Source: Lethocerus indicus | Lineage: Eukaryota; Arthropoda; Insecta; Hemiptera; Belostomatidae | DNA length: 64,000 nt | NCBI GenBank assembly: GCA_019843655.1 | Contig: JACDQD010000006.1 | Span: 18,618,246-18,682,245 of the forward strand | Direction: 5' to 3' | Shown: piece by piece, positions 9,701 through 23,626 of the stretch | How positions within the stretch are numbered: position 1 is the first letter of the stretch | How the letters are laid out: each line of letters begins with the position of its first letter | Made by a program: the position numbers and the translations under genes | Notes under the pieces: model-generated | What the model was told of the DNA's origin: nothing | Database searches by the model: none | The model's input: only the letters and a program-made list of their open reading frames with translations

Positions 9701-12700
9701 GTGTCGACCACAGGGAATATAGTACCGTACGATGATATACAATGGCGGCACCAAACCATTTGTATGAGTCGAATAAATCATATTACACATATACTTATAA
9801 TCTAGGACACCGAAGGAGGGCCAATGCATGTCTCTTAACCTAAGTAGGAGAATAAATCGAAAAGATCTCCTTGTATCAGTATATTAGATGCGAGTACTCA
9901 TTACGTCGTATACCAATACATTCATATTTGGGACACCATCGTGGCGTGTATAAGGACCTTACATAATAGTATATATATACATATGTGTGGTGCGTATTGC
10001 CTGAAATAATAATCTTCGGAGAATGAGAATACGAGTAGTATATTGTAATAAATAATAACCATTGTTCATGTTCCTAAAACCTGATTGTGGCGATGTCTTA
10101 AATAATATAATTTCAATCTTATATAAATAAAAACCAATATGCATCGTCCCTAAACCTTATTATAGATATACATAATAAATACCATTTTAGGGCGCACATA
10201 AGAAGTGTCGACCACAGGGAATATAGTACCGTATGCGATGATATACAATGGCGGCACCAAACCATTTGTATGAGTCGAATAAATCATATTACACATATAC
10301 TTATAATCTAGGACACCGAAGGAGAGCCAATGCATGTTTCTTAACCTAAATAGGAGAATAGAACGACAAGATCTCCTTGTATCAGTATATTAGATGCGAG
10401 TACTCATTACGTCGTATACCAATACATTCATATTTGGGACACCATCGTGGCGTGTATAAGGACCTTACATAATAGTATATATATACATATGTGTGTGGTG
10501 CGTATTGCCTGAAATAATAATCTTCGGAGAATGAGAATACGAAGTAGTATATTGTAATAAATAATAACCATTGTTCATGTTCCTAAAACCTGATTGTATG
10601 GCGATGTCTTAAATAATATAATTTCAATCTTATATAAATAAAACCAATATGCATCGTCCCTAAACCTTATTATAGATATACATAATAAATACCATTTTAG
10701 GGCGCACATAAGAAGTGTCGACCACAGGAATATAGTACCGTGCGATGATATACAATGGCGGCACCAAACCATTTGTATGAGTCGAATAAATCATATTACA
10801 CATATACTTATAATCTAGGACACCGAAGGAGAGCCAATGCATGTTTCTTAACCTAAATAGGAGAATAGAACGACAAGATCTCCTTGTATCAGTATATAAG
10901 ATGCGAGTACTCATTACGTCGTATACCAATACATTCATATTTGGGACACCATCGTGGCGTGTATAAGGACCTTACATAATAGTATATATATACATATGTG
11001 TGTGGTGCGTATTGCCTGAAATAATAATCTTCGGAGAATGAGAATACGAGTAGTATATTGTAATAAATAATAACCATTGTTCATGTTCCTAAAACCTGAT
11101 TGTGGCGATGTCTTAAATAATATAATTTCAATCTTATATAAATAAAACCAATATGAATCGTCCCTAAACCTTATTATAGATATACATAATAAATACCATT
11201 TTAGGGCGCACATAAGAAGTGTCGACCACAGGGAATATAGTACCGTACGATGATATACAATGGCGGCACCAAACCATTTGTATGAGTCGAATAAATCATA
11301 TTACACATATACTTATAATCTAGGACACCGAAGGAGAGCCAATGCATGTTTCTTAACCTAAATAGGAGAATAGAACGACAAGATCTCCTTGTATCAGTAT
11401 ATTAGATGCGAGTACTCATTACGTCGTATACCAATACATTCATATTTGAGACACCATCGCGGCGTGTATAAGGACCTTACATAATAGTATATATATACAT
11501 GAGTGTGGTGCGTATTACCTGAAATAATGGTCTTCGGAGAATGAGAATACGAGTAGTATATTGTAATAAATAATAACCATTGTTCATGTTCCTAAAACCT
11601 GATTGTGGCGATGTCTTAAATAATATAATTTCAATCTTATATAAATAAAAACCAATATGCATCGTCCCTAAACCTTATTATAGATATACATAATAAATAC
11701 CATTTTAGGGCGCACATAAGAAGTGTCGACCACAGGGAATATAGTACCGTACGATGATATACAATGGCGGCACCAAACCATTTGTATGAGTCGAATAAAT
11801 CATATTACACATATACTTATAATCTAGGACACCGAAGGAGAGCCAATGCATGTTTCTTAACCTAAATAGGAGAATAGAACGACAAGATCTCCTTGTATCA
11901 GTATATAAGATGCGAGTACTCATTACGTCGTATACCAATACATTCATATTTGGGACACCATCGTGGCGTGTATAAGGACCTTACATAATAGTATATATAT
12001 ACATATGTGTGTGGTGCGTATTGCCTGAAATAATAATTTTCGGAGAATGAGAATACGAGTAGTATATTGTAATAAATAGTAACCATTGTTCATGTTCCTA
12101 AAACCTGATAGTGGCAATGTCTTAAATAATATAATTTTAATCTTGTATAAATAAAACCAATATGCATCGTCCCTAAACCTTATTATAGATATACATAATA
12201 AATACCATTTTAGGGCGCACATAAGAAGTGTCGACCACAGGGAATATAGTACCGTACGATGATATACAATGGCGGCACCAAACCATTTGTATGAGTCGAA
12301 TAAATCATATTACACATATACTTATAATCTAGGACACCGAAGGAGAGCCAATGCATGTTTCTTAACCTAAATAGGAGAATAGAACGACAAGATCTCCTTG
12401 TATCAGTATATTAGATGCGAGTACTCATTACGTCGTATACCAATACATTCATATTTGGGACACCATCGTGGCGTGTATAAGGACCTTACATAATAGTATA
12501 TATATACATATGTGTGTGGTGCGTATTGCCTGAAATAATAATCTTCGGAGAATGAGAATACGAGTAGTATATTGTAATAAATAATAACCATTGTTCAAGT
12601 TCCTAAAACCTGATTGTGGCGATGTCTTAAATAATATAATTTCAATCTTATATAAATAAAAACCAATATGCATCGTCCCTAAACCTTATTATAGATATAC

Positions 12701-14113
12701 ATAATAAATACCATTTTAGGGCGCACATAAGAAGTGTCGACCACAGGGAATATAGTACCGTACGATGATATACAATGGCGGCACCAAACCATTTGTATGA
12801 GTCGAATAAATCATATTACACATATACTTATAATCTAGGACACCGAAGGAGAGCCAATGCATGTTTCTTAACCTAAATAGGAGAATAGAACGACAAGATC
12901 TCCTTGTATCAGTATATAAGATGCGAGTACTCATTACGTCGTATACCAATACATTCATATTTGGGACACCATCGTGGCGTGTATAAGGACCTTACATAAT
13001 AGTATATATATACATATGTGTGTGGTGCGTATTGCCTGAAATAATAATCTTCGGAGAATGAGAATACGAGTAGTATATTGTAATAAATAATAAATTGTTC
13101 ATGTTCCTAAAATTGTGGCTGATTGTATGATGTCTTAAATAATATAATTTCAATCTTATATAAATAAAACCAATATGCATCGTCCCTAAACCTTATTATA
13201 GATATACATAATAAATACCAGGGCGCACATAAGAAGTGTCGACCACAGGGAATATAGTACCGTACGATGATATACAATGGCGGCACCAAACCATTTGTAA
13301 GAGTCGAATAAATCATATTACACATATACTTATAATCTAGGACACCGAAGGAGAGCCAATGCATGTTTCTTAACCTAAATAGGAGAATAGAACGACAAGA
13401 TCTCCTTGTATCAGTATATAAGATGCGAGTACTCATTACGTCGTATACCAATACATTCATATTTGGGACACCATCGTGGCGTGTATAAGGATACCCTTAC
13501 ATAATAGTATATATATACATATGTGTGTGGTGCGTATTGCCTGAAATAATAATTTTCGGAGAATGAGAATACGAATAGTATATTGTTATAAATAATAACC
13601 ATTGTTCATGTTCCTAAAACCTGATAGTGGGGCGATGTCTTAAATAATATAATTTCAATCTTATATAAATAAAACCAATATGACATCGTCCTAAACCTTA
13701 TTATAGATATACATAATAAATACCATTTAGGCGCACATAAGAAGTGACGACCACAGGAATATAGTACTGTGCGATGATATACAATGGCGGCACCAAACCA
13801 TTTGTATGAGTCGAATAAATCATATTACACATATACTTATAATCTAGGACACCGAAGGAGAGCCAATGCATGTTTCTTAACCTAAATAGGAGAATAGAAC
13901 GACAAGATCTCCTTGTATCAGTATATAAGATGCGAGTACTCATTACGTCGTATACCAATACATTCATATTTGGGACACCATCGTGGCGTGTATAAGGACC
14001 TTACATAATAGTATATATATACATATGTGTGGTGCGTATTCCCTGAAATAATACTCGTCGGAGAATGAGAATACGAATAGTATATTGTCATTAATAATAA
14101 CCATTGTTCATGT
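6773..14113 (+). repeat. longest uninterrupted U block
   Basis: About 14.5 head-to-tail units of about 506 bp. The first is A', the rest A with small scattered differences, such as GCCAATGCATGTCTC versus TTTC and AATTTTAATC versus AATTTCAATC. Partial A' sequence (GAATAGTATATTGTCATTAA) reappears near 8010 and just before the next P at about 14,040. Indels become more frequent after about 13.1 kb, toward the first gap. Confidence 0.9.
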
Positions 14114-14210
14114 TTGCATGATAATAAGACGATATTATGCAAGTTTAAATTACCCTCACCCCTTTCTATAAGGAACTGAAATTTTGGGTTGTTAAGGTTG
14201 GTTAGGATAG

Positions 14211-14243
<33 letters not shown>

Positions 14244-14989
14244 AACCCACGGCACTTATCCGGGACGTACGGGGACTACTCAGCTGCCCTTTCTGAGGAC
14301 GCGGTTTTCCCACACGGTACCATCCGGTGGCCGGGGCCTTGACTCAGCTGACCTTGCGGACGCTGATCAAAAGCCGACGGCACTTATCCGGGACGTACGG
14401 GGACTACTCAGCTGCCCTTTCGGAGGACGCGGTTTTCCCACACGGTACCATCCGGTGGTTGCCTCGACTCAGCTGACCTTGCGTACCTGGTTCATACATT
14501 TATTCCTAAATCAAATTGCACAACTATCTACGGTATTCCAACCAACTGAGGACTACAAAAAGGTATTTTAAAATGACAAGTAAAACTACACTATAATACA
14601 CCGAGTTCGTGTACACATATGAAAATGCGAAAATAATTAAAATTATAACTATAGTAGTTGTGTGCGAACACTACATGACCATGCACCATGCGAATAGAAA
14701 CCATGCATTATGCGAACAGAACCATGCACCATGCTTTGTGTATGTGTGGGTGTAGTAACCATGAGCTAGGGCCGTGGGGCGCTAATCCCTCATACGCCAG
14801 TACACCTAGCGTCCCTTTGCGGTATATTACTGCAACCTGTTACATAATTACAAACTTGTGTCGTTGGACCCACGTTTATACCCAAAATAGAGGACAAGAT
14901 AATCTCTTTGTCTGGTTCTCCTACCACGGAGACCTGGCCGGCATGGAGAGCCAATGCGTTTCAGAATCCTAAATAGGAGGAAAAATCGA
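14114..14989 (+). repeat. P insert copy, error-rich, ending at a gap
   Basis: All P modules are present (CA tract, two 128-bp copies, minisatellite, hairpin, tail), but with many single-base differences and losses relative to the 5.9-kb copy, for example ATTCCAACCAACTGAGGACT and GTGGGGCGCTAATCCCTC. P ends at about 14946 and 40-odd bases of U follow before the N run. The difference density suggests low consensus quality at a contig end. Confidence 0.8.
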
Positions 14990-15089
14990 NNNNNNNNNNN
15001 NNNNNNNNNNNNNNNNNNNNNNNNNNNNNNNNNNNNNNNNNNNNNNNNNNNNNNNNNNNNNNNNNNNNNNNNNNNNNNNNNNNNNNNNN
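14990..15089. other. assembly gap of exactly 100 N
   Basis: One hundred N, the usual placeholder for a gap of unknown size. The last called bases are AAATAGGAGGAAAAATCGA, and sequence resumes inside a later part of U (TATAGTACCGTGCGATGATA). U has the same orientation on both sides. Confidence 0.98.
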
Positions 15090-15402
15090 TTATAGTACCG
15101 TGCGATGATATACACAATGGCGGCACCAAACCATTTGTATGAGTCGAATAAATCATTACACATATACTTATAATCTAGGACACCGAAGGAGAGCCAATGC
15201 ATGTTTTTAACCTAAATAGGAGAATAGAACGACAAGATCTCCTTGTATCAGTATATAAGATGCGAGTACTCATTACGTCGTATACCAATACCCCATAATA
15301 GTATATATATACATATGTGTGGTGCGTATTGCATGAAATAATAATAATCTTCGGAGAATGAGAATACGAATAGTATATTGTTATAAATAATAACCATTGT
15401 TA
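15090..15402 (+). repeat. U fragment between gap and next P
   Basis: Less than one unit, same orientation as the left arm. It carries a deletion near 15291 like the 37-bp deletion seen at 5.8 kb, again just upstream of a P insert. Confidence 0.8.
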
Positions 15403-15499
15403 TGTTTCAGATAATGGCGATATTATAAGTTTAAATTCCCTCACCCCTTCTCATAAGGAACTGGAAATTTTGGGTTATGTTAGGTTAGGCAAACACACA

Positions 15500-15542
<43 letters not shown>

Positions 15543-16223
15543 AAACCCACGGCACTTATCCGGACGTACGGGGACTACTCAGCTGCCCTTTCTGAGGACG
15601 CGGTTTTCCCACACGGTACCATCCGGTGGCCGGGCCTTGACCTCAGCTGACCTTGCGGACGCTGATCAGGCCGACGGCACTTATCCGGGACGTACGGGGA
15701 CTACTCAGCTGCCCTTCTGAGGACGCGGTTTTCCCACACGGTACCATCCGGTGGCTGGGGCCTCGACTCAGCTGACCTTGCGTACCCGGTTCATACATTT
15801 ATTCACAACCAAATTGTGCAATAACTAATCTACGGTATTCCAACCACTGAGGACCACAAAAAGCGTAGACATTAAAATGACTACATATAGACTTACACAT
15901 ATGAAAATGCGAAAAATAATTAAAATTATAACTATAGTAGTTGTGTGCGAACAATTATGCATGACCATGCAATTCAGAACAGAACCATGCACCATGCTGA
16001 ACAGAACCATGCACCATGCAGAATGCACCATGCTTTTATGTGGGTGTAGTAAAAATGAGCTAGGTGGGGTTAATCCCTGCCAGTACACCTCTTAGCGTCC
16101 CTTGCGGTATATTACATTGCAACCTGTTACATAATTAATAAACTTGTGTCGTTGGACCTACGTTTATTCCAAAATAGAGGACAAGATAATTTTTGTCTGG
16201 CTCCTACCCCTCACGGAGACCTG
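15403..16223 (+). repeat. P insert copy, partly degraded
   Basis: It has the TTAGGTTAGG pair, CA tract, two 128-bp copies and tail. The minisatellite area is irregular (extra ATTCAGAACAG pieces) and the hairpin is damaged (TAGGTGGGGTTAATCCCTGC). Its closeness to the copy at 14.1 kb, across a gap, leaves open that the two represent the same locus assembled twice. Confidence 0.78.
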
Positions 16224-19200
16224 AGCCAATGCATGTTTTAACCTAAATAGGAGGAAAAATCGACAAGATCTCCCTCAGTATTAGATGCGAGTACCATTAC
16301 GTCGTATACCAATAAATGCCGGGACAGCCTGTACGAGATATATAAGGACCTGGTATAATACATATTATTAACACATATATGTGTGGTGTATTCCTGAAAT
16401 AATACTGTCGGAGTGAGAGAATACGAATAGTATATGGTCATTAATAATAACCATTGTTCATGTTCCTAAAACCTGATTGTGGCGATGTCTTAAATAATAT
16501 AATTTCAATCTTATATAAATAAAAAACCAATATGCATTGTCCCTAAACCTTATTATGGTACCATAATAAATACCATTTTAGGGCGCACATAAGAAGTGTC
16601 GACCACAGGAATATAGTACTGTACGATGATATACAATGGCGGCATAAAACAAACCATTTGTATGAGTCGAATAAATCATATTACACATATACTTATAATC
16701 TAGGACACCGAAGGAGAGCCAATGCATGTTTCTTAACCTAAATAGGAGAATAGAACGACAAGATCTCCTTGTATCAGTATATTAGATGCGAGTACTCATT
16801 ACGTCGTATACCAATACATTCATATTTGGGACACCATCGTGGCGTGTATAGGACCTTACATAATAGTATATATATACATGTGTGTGTGGTGCGTATTGCC
16901 TGAAATAATAATCTTCGGAGAATGAGAATACGAGTAGTATATTGTAATAAATAATAACCATTGTTCATGTTCTAAAACCTGATTGTGGCGATGTCTTAAA
17001 TAATATAATTTCAATCTTATATAAATAAAACCAATATGAATTGTCCCTAAACCTTATTATAGATATACATAATAAATACCATTTTAGGGCGCACATAAGA
17101 AGTGTGTCGACCACAGGAATATAGTACCGTACGATGATATACAATGGCGGCACCAAACCATTTGTATGAGTCCAGATAAATCATATTACACATATACTTA
17201 TAATCTAGGACACCGAAGGAGAGCCAATGCATGTTTCTTAACCTAAATAGGAGAATAGAACGACAAGATCTCCTTGTATCAGTATATTAGATGCGAGTAC
17301 TCATTACGTCGTATACCAATACATTCATTATTTGGGACACCATGTGGCGTGTATAAGACCCATAATAGTATATATATACATATGTGTGTGGTGCGTATTG
17401 CCTGAAATAATAATTTTCGGAGAATGAGAATACGAGTAGTATATTGTAATAAATAGTAACCATTGTTCATGTTCCTAAAACCTGATAGTGGCGATGTCTT
17501 AAATAATATAATTTTAATCTTATATAAATAAAAACCAATATGCATCGTCCCTAAACCTTATTATAGATATACATAATAAATACCATTTTAGGGCGCACAT
17601 AAGAAGTGTCGACCACAGGGAATATAGTACCGTACGATGATATACAATGGCGGCACCAAACCATTTGTATGAGTCGAATAAATCATATTACACATATACT
17701 TATAATCTAGGACACCGAAGGAGAGCCAATGCATGTTTCTTAACCTAAATAGGAGAATAGAACGACAAGATCTCCTTGTATCAGTATATTAGATGCGAGT
17801 ACTCATTACGTCGTATACCAATACATTCATATTTGGGACACCATCGTGGCGTGTATAAGGACCTTACATAATAGTATATATATACATATGTGTGTGGTGC
17901 GTATTGCCTGAAATAATAATCTTCGGAGAATGAGAATACGAGTAGTATATTGTAATAAATAATAACCATTGTTCATGTTCCTAAAACCTGATTGTATGAT
18001 GTCTTAAATAATATAATTTCAATCTTATATAAATAAAACCAATATGCATCCGTCCCTAAACCTTATTATAGATATACATAATAAATACCATTTTAGGGCG
18101 CACATAAGAAGTGTCGACCACAGGGAATATAGTACCGTACGATGATATACAATGGCGGCACCAAACCATTTGTATGAGTCGAATAAATCATATTACACAT
18201 ATACTTATAATCTAGGACACCGAAGGAGAGCCAATGCATGTCTCTTAACCTAAATAGGAGAATAGAACGACAAGATCTCCTTGTATCAGTATATAAGATG
18301 CGAGTACTCATTACGTCGTATACCAATACATTTATATTTGGGACACCATCGTGGCGTGTATAAGGACCTTACATAATAGTATATATATACATATGTGTGG
18401 TGCGTATTGCCTGAAATAATAATCTTCGGAGAATGAGAATACGAGTAGTATATTGTAATAAATAATAACCATTGTTCATGTTCCTAAAACCTGATAGTGG
18501 CGATATCTCAAATAATATAATTTTAATCTTATATAAATAAAAACCAGTATGCATCGTCCCTAAACCTTATTATAGATATACATAATAAATACCATTTTAG
18601 GGCGCACATAAGAAGTGTTGACCACAGGGAATATAGTACCGTACGATGATATACAATGGCGGCACCAAACCATTTGTATGAGTCGAATAAATCATATTAC
18701 ACATATACTTATAATCTAGGACACCGAAGGAGAGCCAATGCATGTTTCTTAACCTAAATAGGAGAATAGAACGACAAGATCTCCTTGTATCAGTATATTA
18801 GATGCGAGTACTCATTACGTCGTATACCAATACATTCATATTTGGGACACCATCGTGGCGTGTATAAGGACCTTACATAATAGTATATATATACATATGT
18901 GTGTGGTGCGTATTGCCTGAAATAATAATCTTCGGAGAATGAGAATACGAGTAGTATATTGTAATAAATAATAACCATTGTTCATGTTCCTAAAACCTGA
19001 TTGTGGCGATGTCTTAAATAATATAATTTCAATCTTATATAAATAAAACCAATATGCATCGTCCCTAAACCTTATTATAGATATACATAATAAATACCAT
19101 TTTAGGGCGCACATAAGAAGTGTCGACCACAGGGAATATAGTACCGTACGATGATATACAATGGCGGCACCAAACCATTTGTATGAGTCGAATAAATCAT

Positions 19201-19809
19201 ATTACACATATACTTATAATCTAGGACACCGAAGGAGAGCCAATGCATGTTTCTTAACCTAAATAGGAGAATAGAACGACAAGATCTCCTTGTATCAGTA
19301 TATTAGATGCGAGTACTCATTACGTCGTATACCAATACATTCATATTTGGGACACCATCGTGGCGTGTATAAGGACCTTACATAATAGTATATATATAAA
19401 TATGTGTGTGTTGCGTATTGCCTGAAATAATAATTTTCGGAGAATGAGAATACGAGTAGTATATTGTAATAAATAATAACCATTGTTCATGTTCCTAAAA
19501 CCTGATTGTGGCGATGTCTTAAATAATATAAATTCAATCTTATATAAATAAAAACCAATATGAATCGTCCCTAAACCTTATTATAGATATACATAATAAA
19601 TACCTTTTTAGGGCGCACATAAGAAGTGTCGATCACAGGGAATATAGTACCGTGCGATGATATACAATGGCGGCACCAAACCATTTGTATGAGTCGAATA
19701 AATCATATTACACATATACTTATAATCTAGGACACCGAAGGAGGGCCAATGCATGTCTCTTAACCTAAGTAGGAGAATAAATCGAAAAGATCTCCTTGTA
19801 TCAGTATAT
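16224..19809 (+). repeat. U array block
   Basis: About seven units, the first a damaged A' unit. A unit near 18.49-18.62 kb has private changes (GATATCTCAAATAATATAAT, AACCAGTATGCATCG, AGTGTTGACCACAG) that recur together near 33.56-33.69 kb. Confidence 0.87.
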
Positions 19810-20689
19810 TAGATGCGACTACCCGTTACGACGTTTACCAATACATTCATATATTTGACACCCGCTTGCGTGAATAAAGATTTTACCTAAGTGTATATAA
19901 AACTACAGTAGGTGTGTGCGCACACTAAATGACCATGCAACATGCACCATGCGGACAGAACTATGCACCATGCATTGTGTATGTGTGGGTGTAGTAACCA
20001 TGAGCTAGGGCCGTGGGGGCGCTAATCCCCATACGCCAGTACACCTCTAGCGTCCCTTGCGGTATATTAAATTACAAAACCTGTTACGTAATTAACCAAC
20101 TTGTATCGTCGGACCAACCTTCACCCCCCCCCCCAAAACTTATGGCGAAGGCAATCTCTCTTTGTCTGGCTCCTACCTCACGAAGACCTGTCCGGCATGG
20201 GAGGCCCTACCAGTAGCTAAGCTACCGCCGGCATAGCTCTCGAGGTTCCTGGAGCACACAAGCCCACTCGCCACGACAAGGCGGAGATGCATTAGAGTGG
20301 GGAGCTAGGGCCGTGGGGCGCTATCTCCCATACGCCAGTACCTCACTGGCGTCCCTTGCGGAATATTTTACGGGAATCCGGAAAAGTGATTTCGCGTCTA
20401 CTGACCTAAATAACGTTATGAGAAATATGTAAAACTTATGAATACATAAAACCTAATATGCATTGGCCCAAAACCTTATTACGAACACATATCATAAAAT
20501 ACTTAATTTTGGCATATATAAAGAGGGTCGGTCACAAATATTACAATAGCGTGCCATAATCTATAATGGCACATCCCATCATTAGCATCAGTTGAATAAA
20601 TCGTTTACACATTTACTTATAATCTAAGACACCGACTGTGCCCACCTACATGTGTCTTAACCTAAATAGAAGAATAAAACGACAAGATC
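19810..20689 (+). repeat. D segment 2
   Basis: Nearly the same series as D1: degenerate U end, P-like part with CCATGCAACATGCACCATGC, an eleven-C run at about 20124 (seven in D1), the GTAGCTAAGCTAC inverted repeat, a second hairpin-type copy, then a strongly diverged U (CATATATAAAGAGGGTCGGT). It has fewer differences from D4 at 58 kb than from any U unit, so D is a lineage of its own. Confidence 0.8.
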
Positions 20690-22890
20690 TCCTTTTATCA
20701 GTATATTAGATGCGAGCACTCATTACGTCGTATACCAATAAATTCATATTTGGGACAGCCACGTGGTGAGTATAAGGACCTTACATAATAGTATATATAT
20801 ACATATGTGTGTGGTGCGTATTGCCTGAAATAATAATCTTCGGAGAATGAGAATACGAGAAGTATATTGTTATAAATAATAACCATTGTTCATGTTCCTA
20901 AAACCTGATAGTGGCGATGTCTTAAATAATATAATTTTAATCTTATATAAATAAAACCAATATGCATTGTCCCTAAACCTTTTATAGATATACATAATAA
21001 ATACCATTTTAGGGCGCACATAAGAAGTGTCGACCACAGGGAATATAGTACCGTACGATGATATACAATGGCGGCACCAAACCATTTGTATGAGTCGAAT
21101 AAATCATATTACACATATACTTATAATCTAGGACACCGAAGGAGAACCAATGCATGTTTCTTAACCTAAATAGGAGAATAGAACGACAAGATCTCCTTGT
21201 ATCAGTATATTAGATGCGAGTACTCATTACGTCGTATACCAATACATTCATATTTGGGACACCATCGTGGCGTATAAGGACCTTACATAATACTATATTA
21301 TACATATGTGTGTGGTGCGTATTCCTGAAATAATAATCTTCGGAGAATGAGAATACGAGTAGTATATTGTAATAAATAATAACCATTGTTCATGTTCCTA
21401 AAACCTGATTGTGGCGATGTCTTAAATAATATAATTTCAATCTTATATAAATAAAAACCAATATGCATTGTCCCTAAACCTTATTATAGATATACATAAT
21501 AAATACCATTTTAGGGCGCACATAAGAAGTGTCGACCACAGGAATATAGTACCGTACGATGATATACAATGGCGGCACCAAACCATTTGTATGAGTCGAA
21601 TAAATCATATTACACATATACTTATAATCTAGGACACCGAAGGAGAGCCAATGCATGTTTCTTAACCTAAATAGGAGAATGAAACGACAAGATCTCCTTG
21701 TATCAGTATATAAGATGCGAGTACTCATTACGTCGTATACCAATACATTCATATTTGGGACACCATCGTGGCGTGTATAAGGACCTACATACTAGTATAT
21801 ATATACATATGTGTGTGGTGCGTATTGCCTGAAATAATAATCTTCGGAGAATGAGAATACGAGTAGTATATTGTAATAAATAATAACCATTGTTCATGTT
21901 CCTAAAACCTGATTGTGGCGATGTCTTAAATAATATAATTTCAATCTTATATAAATAAAACCAATATGCATCGTCCCTAAACCTTATTATAGATATACAT
22001 AATAAATACCATTTTAGGGCGCACATAAGAAGTGTCGACCACAGGGAATATAGTACCGTGCGATGATATACAATGGCGGCACCAAACCATTTGTATGAGT
22101 CGAATAAATCATATTACACATATACTTATAATCTAGGACACCGAAGGAGAGCCAATGCATGTTTCTTAACCTAAATAGGAGAATAAAACGACAAGATCTC
22201 CTTGTATCAGTATATAAGATTCGAGTACTCATTACGTCGTATACCAATACATTCATATTTGGGACACCATCGTGGCGTGTATAAGGACCTTACATAATAG
22301 TATATATATACATATGTGTGTGGTGCGTATTGCCTGAAATAATAATCTTCGGAGAATGAGAATACGAGTAGTATATTGTAATAAATAATAACCATTGTTC
22401 ATGTTCCTAAAACCTGATTGTGGCGATGTCTTAAATAATATAATTTTAATCTTATATAAATAAAACCAATATGCATCGTCCCTAAACCTTATTATAGATA
22501 TACATAATAAATACCATTTAGGGCGCACATAAGAAGTGTCGACCACAGGGAATATAGTACCGTACGATGATATACAATGGCGGCACCAAACCATTTGTAT
22601 GAGTCGAATAAATCATATTACACATATACTTATAATCTAGGACACCGAAGGAGAGCCAATGCATGTTTCTTAACCTAAATAGGAGAATAGAACGACAAGA
22701 TCTCCTTGTATCAGTATATAAGATGCGAGTACTCATTACGTCGTATACCAATACATTCATATTTGGGACACCATCTTACATAATAGTATATATATACATA
22801 TGTGTGTGGTGCGTATTGCATGAAATAATAATCTTCGGAGAATGAGAATACGAATAGTATATTGTTATAAATAATAACCATTGTTTATGT
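20690..22890 (+). repeat. U array block
   Basis: About 4.5 units of A type. The last has a deletion joining GGGACACCATC to TTACATAATAG near 22773, shortly before a P insert. Confidence 0.88.
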
Positions 22891-23626
22891 TTCAGATAAT
22901 GGCGATATTATAAGTTTAAATTCCCTCACCCCTTTCATAAGGAACCAGCTGCCCTTTCTGAGGACGCGGTTTTCCCACACGGTACCATCCGGTGGCCGGG
23001 GCCTTGACTCAGCTGACCTTGCGGACGCTGATCAGAAGCCGACGGCACTTATCCGGGACGTACGGGGACTACTCAGCTGCCCTTTCGGAGGACGCGGTTT
23101 TCCCACACGGTACCATCCGGTGGCTGGGGCCTCGACTCAGCTGACCTTGCGTACCCGGTTCATACATTTATTCCTAAATCAAATTGTGCACAACTAATCT
23201 ACGGTATTCCAACCACTCGAGGACCACAAAAAAGGTATTTTTAAAAAAATGACAAGTAAAACTACACTTATAACTACACCGAGTTCGTGTACACATATGA
23301 AAAATGCGAAAAATAATTAAAATTATAACTATAGTAGTTGTGTGCGAACACTACATGACCATGCACCATGCGAACAGAACCATGCACCATGCGAACAGAA
23401 CCATGCACCATGCTTTGTGTATGTGGGTGTAGTAAAATGAGCTAGGGCCGTGGGGCGCTAATCCCCATACGCCAGTACACCTCTAGCGTCCCTTGCGGTA
23501 TATTACATTGCAACCTGTTACATAATTAACAAACTTGTGTCGTTGGACCCACGTTTATACCCAAAATAGAGGACAAGATAATCTCTTTGTCTGGCTCCTA
23601 CCTCACGGAGACCCGGCCGGCATGAG
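22891..23626 (+). repeat. P insert with internal deletion
   Basis: It goes from CCCCTTTCATAAGGAAC directly to CAGCTGCCCTTTCTGAGG, so the TTAGG pair, the CA tract and the first half of 128-bp copy 1 are missing (about 120 bp). The rest of P is intact. Confidence 0.85.
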
